Shown here: positions 1 to 6,908 of the stretch, piece after piece
How positions within the stretch are numbered: the stretch's first letter is position 1
Layout of the letters: each line of letters opens with the position of its first letter
IMG/VR virus record: IMGVR_UViG_3300032242_001263
Coordinates: 1 to 38,767 of that record
Length of the DNA: 38,767 nt
Source: a virus
Reading direction: 5' to 3' (one strand)
Program-made: the position numbers and the translations under genes
Notes under the pieces: generated by a model
The model's database searches: none
The model's input: only the letters and a program-made list of their open reading frames with translations
What the model was told of the DNA's origin: nothing

Positions 1-123
1 AACGTAAATTTGAGAGCGCGAGGACGGTGGAAAGCCAAAGGCTAAAGGCCCCTGCGAGCTGTATGAGAGGCTAGTTTGTGCGATTGGATAGATAACCTTA
101 TCCGACTCAAACCAAAGCGGAGA
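1..123. repeat. Terminal direct repeat, left copy (circular overlap)
   Basis: These 123 bases are identical to 38645-38767. Joining the ends through one copy keeps the adaptor gene open (474 + 417 nt = 297 codons), so the window is one full turn of a circular assembly. The repeat lies inside a coding frame and far from the terminase genes, which fits an assembly overlap of a circularly permuted or circular genome better than a real packaging terminus. Confidence 0.95.
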
Positions 124-474
124 AAGGTCATTTACGGTCGTTAAATTGGTAGGTGAAGCGCCGTAGCTGAGCGCACTGAAAGCAATAATAGGCGTAATTT
201 CAGGACGGATAATGAGATTACCCTGGGGAGACATTCTCGTACGCTTCTGCTCCGTCATTGTACGAGCGATCAGCGACTGATTGAGGTGGGTGTTAATCCA
301 CGAGCTAGCGCGTCCGATAACCGCCATAAGCTCGGCGTCCTGTTGAGCAGCTGTACCGCCTACGACCAGATTGTCATAGTCGATAGCCGTGGGAGCATTT
401 TTATACTCGGCAAGAGTTAGGTATTCGTCGTCCTGGTAGTACGGTGTGTTATTCGTTATTACCGTCGTCGCCAT
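1..474 (-). CDS. Head-tail adaptor, N-terminal part (continues at 38767)
   Basis: ATG at 474. The frame runs off base 1 and resumes at 38644, ending at 38228; the joined protein is 296 aa. The first 158 codons start MATTVITNNTPYY and contain a helical segment (AELMAVIGRASSWINTHLNQS, approximate) typical of gp6/gp15-like connector proteins that sit under the portal. It overlaps the end of the zinc-ribbon gene by 26 bp. Position between the capsid genes and the tail terminator supports a head completion role. The family is inferred from fold-like pattern and synteny, not from a catalytic motif. Confidence 0.75.
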   Translation of the reverse strand, partial: MATTVITNNTPYYQDDEYLTLAEYKNAPTAIDYDNLVVGGTAAQQDAELMAVIGRASSWINTHLNQSLIARTMTEQKRTRMSPQGNLIIRPEITPIIAFSALSYGASPTNLTTVNDLSPLWFESDKVIYPIAQTSLSYSSQGPLAFGFPPSSRSQIYV

Positions 475-766
475 TTATTTCCCCATCTGTCTCAAGCTCG
501 GACTCAAAAGTGTTTCCGCAGCGTGAACATTTCTTAAACCAGGAGCCGAAACCGCACTGGGTACAAGTGTACCCTCGTTGTCCATCTCCTGAATTGTAAG
601 TATTTAGTGAAGCCTCGACGAAACCTTGATCCTTGAGAGCGCGGATATCGCTCGCATTAGATACCTCATAAAGCCCAGATTTATCGGCCTTATATCGTCT
701 TACGCCTGATTGACTTTTGATATTTGTCTCTTTGACGAAACCGTCACGAGGTACAAGTCTTGCCAT
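449..766 (-). CDS. Small zinc-ribbon virion-associated protein
   Basis: 105 aa, preceded by a good AGGAGG site. The N-terminal half is basic with a motif GLYEVSNASDIRALKDQGF; the C-terminal third holds CTQCGFGSWFKKCSRC, a two-CxxC zinc ribbon, then a very acidic tail ending GDDGNNE. It sits directly after the major capsid gene and before the adaptor, where many siphoviruses keep small head-completion or decoration proteins. Function is not recognised; zinc binding is inferred from the four cysteines. Confidence 0.75.
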   Translation of the reverse strand: MARLVPRDGFVKETNIKSQSGVRRYKADKSGLYEVSNASDIRALKDQGFVEASLNTYNSGDGQRGYTCTQCGFGSWFKKCSRCGNTFESELETDGEINGDDGNNE

Positions 767-782
767 TTTTGCCTCCTAATTA

Positions 783-818
783 GATAAAGGGAGAGAGCCG
801 TAGCCCTCTCCCCCTATC
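783..818 (-). terminator. Strong hairpin after the major capsid gene
   Basis: On the minus strand GATAGGGGGAGAGGGC pairs with GCTCTCTCCCTTTATC (16 pairs, a few G-U) around a UACG loop closed by C-G, a UNCG tetraloop of the very stable class. It lies in the 67-bp gap between the capsid stop and the next ribosome site and has no U-run after it. It may act as a partial terminator or as a 3' stabiliser of the capsid message. Confidence 0.6.
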
Positions 819-833
819 TTATTCAGTTTTGAC

Positions 834-2498
834 TTATGCAGCTGTGATACCTGAGACGATACCGTTCCAGGCTGGAGCTGAGCAGAAGAAAGTACCGCGG
901 AAGTAGGTGCTGAACTCATAAGCGAACTGAGTTACAGGCCACTGGATACCCATATAGTCCTGGACGAGGTAGTTAGACCAAACGTCTGAAACCTCTGTGT
1001 CAGGAATTGGAAGTGTCCACGAGATAACTGGTGCGACACCCTGTGGAAGCCACGGGTGAACGATAAGGTCTACTGCCTTACCAGTTACTTCATTTACGAT
1101 ACCGCCGACGACTGAACCGAGGACTGCGCCTGTCGAGTCGTCTTGAGTGATATTGAGACGGTAATTAGCGTTAGCAGATCCCTTGATAGAGTCTGAGAGC
1201 TGCTTACGGTCTGAACCGTTGATAAGGATAGCGTCTGGATCAGCTTTTACAGAATTGTAGAGACCAGCAAATACTGACTGGAATTCCACACCTGGGTTAG
1301 TGTTTGAGAAGGTACCAGCGATATTGTTGATAAATCCGCTTGAAGGCCCGAGGAGAGTAGGAAGAATTCCGTCATATCCTGTTGCATAAGCAGAAGTATC
1401 AGCTGCAGCGCGTGAAGCTAGTGCGCCAGTGGTCTTGAGAGGCCCCTGATTTCCTGTTGAGGAAGTAGCTGCGCCACCGACTGTGAATACTGTACCTGTT
1501 GTACGACCCTGGTAGTAAGCGTTAGCTGCGCCAGTAGTTGTACCTACATATACGTTGTAAGCGATTGCGCCAGTTACAGGTGTAACGGTGACGACAAGAG
1601 CCTGACCTGAAGTAGTAGTAGCTGAAGCGACAGTAGAAACGATCGACTCACCAAAACCAGTTGAAGATACGCCAGCGTCAGCTGTGACGTAGACGTAGTA
1701 GGTGTTAGCAGCAATACCTGTAACTGAACCTGAAGCCGTTGCACCAGCAGCTGAAGCTGTAGGAGCAGAAAGAGCGCCTGAGTAGCCAGTTGAAGTACCG
1801 CGAGCCATCAACATCATTCGCTCTTCCATCAACATAGTTGCGTAGAGAGTAGAGGTTGAAGAAAGCTGACGGAGATCCTGGTATCCGAGACCTGAGAAGT
1901 TAGCGTCGAATGAAACGCTATCTGACAAGCTGTAGGAATTGTAAGGTAGGACGATATCGTCGGCTGTGTACGAAATCTTTGGGCCACGCTCAAAGTTGAT
2001 TGAGCCAAAAGCTGTAGTCGTAGTTTCAGATACGCCAGGCCAGATTTGGCCTTGTCCACCAGTACCAGTACCTGTGTAACCAGTAATGCGCTTGATACGG
2101 TGTGAAGTACCTACGCCCTTTTTACGAGGAATACGGTTACGGAGAGGTGTAGGACGTGGGGTAAGTAGCTTTGCAGGTGCCTCAAGGTCGAACGCAGCAA
2201 AAGAGGTGCTGAGTGGGCTGGTGAGGGAGATATCCTTCTGGATATCCTGCATAGCTAGACGCTGTGCTGAGATTGCGTTATTGAGACCAGCTAGAGCGTC
2301 AGGTGTGAGCGACTTATTAGCAGCCATAGACTCGAGAACTGACATTGGGTCAGCTACTGGAGCTTGTCCTGGGACAGACGAACCAGAAGAGAGAGCCTTT
2401 GAGAGCTCGCCCTGGTATTCGTCCATACGCTTAGCTGCCTTTTTAGGTGATTCGACGTCTGCAAAGAGGTCGGTCGCCTTTGGAGGTGTTAAAGCCAT
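834..2498 (-). CDS. Major capsid protein, HK97 fold with inserted Ig/FN3-like domain
   Basis: 554 aa with an AAGGATCC ribosome site. Residues 1-110 are helical and Ala/Ser-rich like a scaffold-type N-arm. Residues ~125-230 (FERGPKISYTADDIVLPYNSYS) and ~370-554 look like the HK97-type core, including a PDAILINGSDRKQL strand-helix segment and a C-terminal YRGTFFC strand. Between them, about residues 240-340 form a Thr/Ala/Val-rich beta module with NTYYVYVTA and YNVYVGTT, like a fibronectin or bacterial Ig repeat, probably displayed on the capsid surface. It follows the protease-scaffold gene, the usual order. Family membership is inferred from architecture and synteny. Confidence 0.85.
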   Translation of the reverse strand: MALTPPKATDLFADVESPKKAAKRMDEYQGELSKALSSGSSVPGQAPVADPMSVLESMAANKSLTPDALAGLNNAISAQRLAMQDIQKDISLTSPLSTSFAAFDLEAPAKLLTPRPTPLRNRIPRKKGVGTSHRIKRITGYTGTGTGGQGQIWPGVSETTTTAFGSINFERGPKISYTADDIVLPYNSYSLSDSVSFDANFSGLGYQDLRQLSSTSTLYATMLMEERMMLMARGTSTGYSGALSAPTASAAGATASGSVTGIAANTYYVYVTADAGVSSTGFGESIVSTVASATTTSGQALVVTVTPVTGAIAYNVYVGTTTGAANAYYQGRTTGTVFTVGGAATSSTGNQGPLKTTGALASRAAADTSAYATGYDGILPTLLGPSSGFINNIAGTFSNTNPGVEFQSVFAGLYNSVKADPDAILINGSDRKQLSDSIKGSANANYRLNITQDDSTGAVLGSVVGGIVNEVTGKAVDLIVHPWLPQGVAPVISWTLPIPDTEVSDVWSNYLVQDYMGIQWPVTQFAYEFSTYFRGTFFCSAPAWNGIVSGITAA

Positions 2499-2525
2499 TT
2501 TGGATCCTTTCGAGGGTTGGTGGAA

Positions 2526-4427
2526 TTAGTCCTGGTCTTCAGAATTGCCAGCTTTAGAGAGAAATTCCTTCTCTAGTGCCTTGTATCCCTTGACCAAGAT
2601 TGGGTCAGAAGTAGCAGCTGCCTTAGCGCGATATTCCGCAGCTTTTAGCACCAGCTCATTTGTTTGTGTGACAGCGATACGTCCAGTGCGCTTTGGCCCA
2701 CCAGATACTGCTGCCGATTTTGCTGCCACAAGCTCTGACTCAAGAGCTACCGCCTTCTCTACAGCTGCCTTAGTTGCAGCTTGAAGAGACGCGATCTCTG
2801 CTCGGACTGATTCAGTCGCCGTCTTTACAGCCTTCTCTACGATTTCAGCCGTAGCTTCGTCGTCGAGAATTTCAGGGGTAGCTTCAGCCTCAGCTGGAGC
2901 TTCTACTGCTACAGGCTCTTCGCCCTCTGCAGATTTGATTGACCCAGCGTTTTGCTCTGGGGTCATAATGATTGCTGTTGATACGTTAGCTGTCGTAGAG
3001 ATACCGCTATTGTTTCCAGGGATTTGTACGGTGCTTGCACCGTGAGAGTCTCCTGGTACGTGGCAGCCACACTCTAGGCACTTACCGATAGTGGCAGATT
3101 TAGCCATAGAGCACTTATCGCACGGTGTACTTTCGCAGCCACCGTCGGCCTTACAGCCTTTGCAACCGTCGCACTCACACTCAGCGTCAGCGCCCTTTGC
3201 AGCCAATTCGATAGTAGAGCCAGACATATCGTTAGTCTCGCCCTCTTCGTCTTCGCCATCTTTCCAGCGGAAAAGGTGCTTGAGAGCGTCGCTGAGCTCT
3301 TCGATATCGTCGCGCTCATCTGATCCGTTAGCCATTTCGCCAGCCTCTGTGATGATGAGCTGAGCTAGTGCGCGACGAGCTGTGTCGTATGAAGCCTGGT
3401 CGAATTTAACGGTCTCGCCTGTAGCTGACTTAGCCAGCTCTAGGATTGTTTGAGCTAGGACTGATTTAGCCACTGGCGTCTCCTTTGTAGGTGTTACTGA
3501 TTTAGATTTTCCTTCTACTTTGTCTGCAAGAGCATTAAGACTTGAGGCTACAGAAGAAAAAGTGCTACCTGTGCCGTCTTTAAGGGTTGAAGCTGCGTTA
3601 CGCATAGATTCAGCAGCAGCAGGTTTGTTATCACCTAATAAATTATTGTGAGCTTCCTGCAGGTGTCCCTGAGCGTCGTCTTTAGCTTGAGCGATATCCA
3701 TAACGCGAGCAGACATAGGCTGACCAGAGACGTGATCCTTCATAAAGGCCTCGCTATAAGCCTGGGTAATGCTGTCCTGGATTTTTCCTAAAGCTGCACC
3801 GTGATCACCGTTTGGAGGAGTCCAGTCTGCGCCACCTTGATTTGGGCCTTGACCTGAACGGCCTCCACCGCCACCGCTTGAGCCAAAGCGACCGCGTTCG
3901 TCGCGCTCCTGGCTATCTGAATACTTCTCGATTAGCTCTTCTGGGACGGCTGAGAGTGTGCTCTCGCCTCCAGCTGACTTAGCCAATACGAGCTGGCAGG
4001 TAGGGTTAGCAGGACGATCGACAAGAGAAAGCTCGACGATTTGTCCGTCAATAATGCGACCGTTAGCAGCTTTGTTATCGCGTACTACGCGTGGGCCTTT
4101 AATGCCGATTGAAAAGCCTTTGAGGACTTTGTGCTCAACCTTGAGGATAGAGTTTTTGTCTACGACTTTGGCTGTGACGTAAAATCCGTCGCCCTTTTCT
4201 TCGTATTCAGTAGCGACCCCAGCTGCAATAGAGCTGTGCTGTTCGCGTATATTTCCACCAGACTTAAACCACTCTGGCATAGCTTTCTTGAGCCAGTCGT
4301 TGTCGCAGATTTGCTGGTCAATATCCAGATCGTCTGAAGTAGCTTTGCCGTAGACGGTAAGTGTGCCGTCGTCGTTTTTGTCATATTTGAGAATATCTAC
4401 GTAGGAGGTAGCGAAATCTTGAGTCAT
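2526..4427 (-). CDS. Prohead protease fused to scaffold, with Cys-rich insert
   Basis: 633 aa, AAGGAG ribosome site. Residues 1-150 resemble the HK97 S78 protease: REQHS (candidate catalytic His64), GFSIG (candidate Ser106) and ELSLVDRPANP. A linker at 173-183 reads QERDERGRFGS and is followed by poly-Gly. Residues ~200-310 are helical. Residues 417-455 hold ten cysteines in CxC/CxxC spacing, an unusual metal-binding insert. Residues 505-570 are an acidic then Ala/Glu-rich coiled coil, the scaffold part. Protease-scaffold fusions are known in tailed phages; the Cys-rich block is the odd part. The protease is expected to mature the head and remove the scaffold. Confidence 0.85.
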   Translation of the reverse strand: MTQDFATSYVDILKYDKNDDGTLTVYGKATSDDLDIDQQICDNDWLKKAMPEWFKSGGNIREQHSSIAAGVATEYEEKGDGFYVTAKVVDKNSILKVEHKVLKGFSIGIKGPRVVRDNKAANGRIIDGQIVELSLVDRPANPTCQLVLAKSAGGESTLSAVPEELIEKYSDSQERDERGRFGSSGGGGGRSGQGPNQGGADWTPPNGDHGAALGKIQDSITQAYSEAFMKDHVSGQPMSARVMDIAQAKDDAQGHLQEAHNNLLGDNKPAAAESMRNAASTLKDGTGSTFSSVASSLNALADKVEGKSKSVTPTKETPVAKSVLAQTILELAKSATGETVKFDQASYDTARRALAQLIITEAGEMANGSDERDDIEELSDALKHLFRWKDGEDEEGETNDMSGSTIELAAKGADAECECDGCKGCKADGGCESTPCDKCSMAKSATIGKCLECGCHVPGDSHGASTVQIPGNNSGISTTANVSTAIIMTPEQNAGSIKSAEGEEPVAVEAPAEAEATPEILDDEATAEIVEKAVKTATESVRAEIASLQAATKAAVEKAVALESELVAAKSAAVSGGPKRTGRIAVTQTNELVLKAAEYRAKAAATSDPILVKGYKALEKEFLSKAGNSEDQD

Positions 4428-4436
4428 TATTTCTCC

Positions 4437-4721
4437 TTATGCCGAATACAGCACTGAGACAGCACCTGTAGAAGTACCAGCTGCTGAAACTGCATAGATA
4501 GATTCGTTGCCGTGTAGCCAGACTTGAAAAGTGCCAGAAGTCGCAGCGATTAAGTGACCGCCGTTAGCGCCAGAAGCAGCTGTGATATTTGCGTCTCCGA
4601 CATAAACCGCAGCACTATCACGGTTTTGGATTGAGACAGCGACATAGCCTACGCCGTTAGGAATAGTTGCGAGAAGTGTAGGGGTAGTGCCTACCGTAAT
4701 ATTTAAGTGATTCAGAGCCAT
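4437..4721 (-). CDS. Small beta-rich structural protein
   Basis: 94 aa, MALNHLNITVGTTPTLL at the start, AGGACTCCT before the ATG. Composition (Thr, Ser, Ala, Val, Gly, no Cys) and alternating pattern suggest an all-beta head decoration or fibre-base protein, similar in style to the 105-aa protein at 30973-31290 of this genome. It lies between MuF and protease-scaffold genes in the head module. Decoration is inferred from size and place only. Confidence 0.6.
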   Translation of the reverse strand: MALNHLNITVGTTPTLLATIPNGVGYVAVSIQNRDSAAVYVGDANITAASGANGGHLIAATSGTFQVWLHGNESIYAVSAAGTSTGAVSVLYSA

Positions 4722-4751
4722 AGGAGTCCTATCTGCGTGTGTGTAGAAATT

Positions 4752-4765
4752 GTAACGGTTTCACA
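4752..4765. promoter_or_regulatory. Near-palindrome related to the GTAAN3TTAC sites
   Basis: TGTAACGGTTTCACA starts at 4751. It differs by one base in the core from the perfect palindrome at 18211-18223 and lies 30 bp upstream of the 94-aa gene, in the gap after the 57-aa gene. On the minus strand it yields TTACAAT, a possible -10, but no -35 is visible. Confidence 0.3.
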
Positions 4766-4775
4766 CGCGCCGTGC

Positions 4776-4949
4776 TTAGAACTTAGAGTCGTCTACTGCC
4801 TCCCAGTAACCGCGAGCCAATATCTGCTCTATGGGACGAGGAGAGAATTCTGTGCCATTTGGACTGACAATATGCCCTATAACCTGGTCGCCCTCCTTTT
4901 TGTCAAAAACGAGTTTAGATCCGTCTGCCTGTGTATAGAGTATTTTCAT
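4776..4949 (-). CDS. Hypothetical 57-aa protein in the head module
   Basis: Translated from the minus strand: ATG at 4949, TAA at 4776, starts MKILYTQADGSKLVFDKKEG and ends WEAVDDSKF. AAGGACTGATA precedes the ATG, 9 bp after the MuF stop. It has a beta-hairpin-like pattern and charged turns, no Cys and no membrane segment. It fills the otherwise 240-bp gap between MuF and the decoration-like gene. Function unknown. Confidence 0.6.
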   Translation of the reverse strand: MKILYTQADGSKLVFDKKEGDQVIGHIVSPNGTEFSPRPIEQILARGYWEAVDDSKF

Positions 4950-4958
4950 TATCAGTCC

Positions 4959-6908
4959 TTATCTAATCTTTACTGGGATATTTAGCCCACGGTATTCCAG
5001 TAGATTTTTTACTGAGTAGGCTCTTGAATTGGGTACGTAGATAGCGGCGATATCAGAGATTTTTACCCCACCGTGGATTTGAGCCTCGATATAGTCAGCC
5101 GTAGGTAATCCCGCCATATGGCTCGGAATGCCTGCCGAATACAGACCCATTTGAGTCATATTTGGATCTGGATTTGTTAGGTTTTCAGCCAAAGCTCCTG
5201 TGCGTAAGGAGTCACCGATAGTGGCCGTCGTATTTTCCCTTACGGAGTCTTTAAGGACGATTCGTATTTCTCCGTATTGATCTACATTGCTATTGTTGAT
5301 ACTGGCGATATTGCTCCAGGTTTTTTCTACATTTCCCCTTCTGGAGTCGTATTCGATACCAGGGTTATCGTTTGTCGTAAGAAATCCATAAATAGGTCTT
5401 TCGCTGTTTTTAACGCCTACAGGGACTTCAAGAGCTGCTCCCTCTCCCTGCTTACGAATGCCTATGTCTTTTAGACCACCCGAGGTTTTGGTCTCAAACT
5501 GATTCTTAAACCGTCCGTCGTCTAGTACGTCTGCCAGCGTCCTCTCTGAAAGGGCAATAGTGACGTTTCCGTTTGTCATAATGTCGGATACAGCCTGAGT
5601 ACCGTATTCAGAATTAGCCTGATAGTTTTTTACGTCCTCTTGAACCAGCGGATCTGTTTTAGCCTCCTCTTGCATACGCGCTAAGAATTCCTCCTCACGC
5701 GCTTTCTGGTCTAAATTACCCTGGTAGTAATAAGCCCTAGATATATCGACTCTGGCTTGAGCTATGGCGTTATTTTTGCCCATACCTTTATCCATATATT
5801 CTTTGATAAGGCCGTTTCTGAGGTTTTCCAAAATCTGTGGATAATTACCTCGAACTACATCTATAGGGGATTCGCCCTTTGTGTATTTGCTCCAGTCTTT
5901 GAGTTGAGCTTCGACCTTAGCCGTCCTGTCCTGAGACATTGACCCAGAGCCAAACCGTCCACGCTCGTCTCTTTCCTGGTCAGGGTTATATTTAGTAAGG
6001 TCAGCTACTACAGCCATTTCGCTATCGTCTGGCTGGTCTGCTTCCTGGTCGTCATAGTTAGGCATACCGCTTAAATCTGGCATTACTGGGATTACGTCAC
6101 ACTGGCAATTAGGGTGTACTGGAGGTTTTGAGTCTCCGCTAGGGAAATCGTCGCCTAGATTGACTATTTCACCGTCGTTACCTTCGCACTCAGGACACGG
6201 ATCATTAGTCGTCCATTCGATTTGCTCCACGCCGTTAGCTTGATAACTGTCTACGTTAGCTGCGATTTTGGCTCTCTGGCCTTCAGTAATAGCGACTGTG
6301 AGAGCTCGCTCTGGGGAAGAAAGGCTATCTCGAATGTCATTAGCGATTTGTACTGGCGTATCACCTCGAGCGATACCGTCAGCTAGCGCCGTACCGAGTA
6401 AATCGTGGCTGTAGTCCTCTATTCCGCGTGACTGTACGTCTATATCCCCGAGAAGCTCCTTGAGTCCTCCAGGCGCTGACAAGAGAGCTGCTGCCCCTTC
6501 GTTTCCAGGTGTCCAGGCGTCCCAGTTAATTGAGAAACTAGGATCAAAAATTGGAAAGCCTTTAGGGTCGAGCTTTGGCTTTGTATTAGCCGTGGCTATA
6601 GGCCCTTTCTGAGCTTTGGCGCCCTTAGCCATATTCTCGAGAGCTTCTCTTTGCCCGAGCACGTACATATCGGCGTAATGGCGAGCTAGGACTTTCTTAT
6701 AAGCTGTTAAGTCTAGGCTGACATTCTTTATAGCCCAGGCGCGAGCGCGAGCTCTACTTAACGCCTGGTCTTTGGTGATTGGTGGATTTGTCTCCATATA
6801 TTGAGCATAGACACGCCTAGCGTCGATACTGGCTACGAGAGCAGCGCGTATCTTTACTGCGTCTTTAGCTGCTACACGCGCACTAGCCTTCTGTGCGCCT
6901 ATGCTCAT
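4959..6908 (-). CDS. MuF-type minor head protein with C-terminal DUF3626-like effector domain
   Basis: 649 aa; ATG overlaps the portal stop (ATGA). Residues 1-275 are the MuF part: a helical N-terminus, then ITEGQRAKIAANVDSYQ, then a zinc site CPEC...HPNCQC (C238, C241, H265, C268, C270). A linker carries QERDERGRFGS at 311-321. Residues ~330-649 form a separate domain with RPIYGFL (504-510), YGEIRIVLK (545-553), RENTTATIGDS (557-567) and YIEAQIHGGVKISDI (606-620). That pattern recalls the DUF3626/ADP-ribosyltransferase-like toxins often attached to MuF proteins. MuF proteins sit inside the head near the portal and can be ejected with DNA. Enzyme identity is inference. Confidence 0.8.
   Translation of the reverse strand: MSIGAQKASARVAAKDAVKIRAALVASIDARRVYAQYMETNPPITKDQALSRARARAWAIKNVSLDLTAYKKVLARHYADMYVLGQREALENMAKGAKAQKGPIATANTKPKLDPKGFPIFDPSFSINWDAWTPGNEGAAALLSAPGGLKELLGDIDVQSRGIEDYSHDLLGTALADGIARGDTPVQIANDIRDSLSSPERALTVAITEGQRAKIAANVDSYQANGVEQIEWTTNDPCPECEGNDGEIVNLGDDFPSGDSKPPVHPNCQCDVIPVMPDLSGMPNYDDQEADQPDDSEMAVVADLTKYNPDQERDERGRFGSGSMSQDRTAKVEAQLKDWSKYTKGESPIDVVRGNYPQILENLRNGLIKEYMDKGMGKNNAIAQARVDISRAYYYQGNLDQKAREEEFLARMQEEAKTDPLVQEDVKNYQANSEYGTQAVSDIMTNGNVTIALSERTLADVLDDGRFKNQFETKTSGGLKDIGIRKQGEGAALEVPVGVKNSERPIYGFLTTNDNPGIEYDSRRGNVEKTWSNIASINNSNVDQYGEIRIVLKDSVRENTTATIGDSLRTGALAENLTNPDPNMTQMGLYSAGIPSHMAGLPTADYIEAQIHGGVKISDIAAIYVPNSRAYSVKNLLEYRGLNIPVKIR

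Noticed and set aside
1-123. Terminal repeat as a true packaging end
   Set aside because: It lies within a coding frame that continues across the join, away from terminase; an assembly overlap is simpler.
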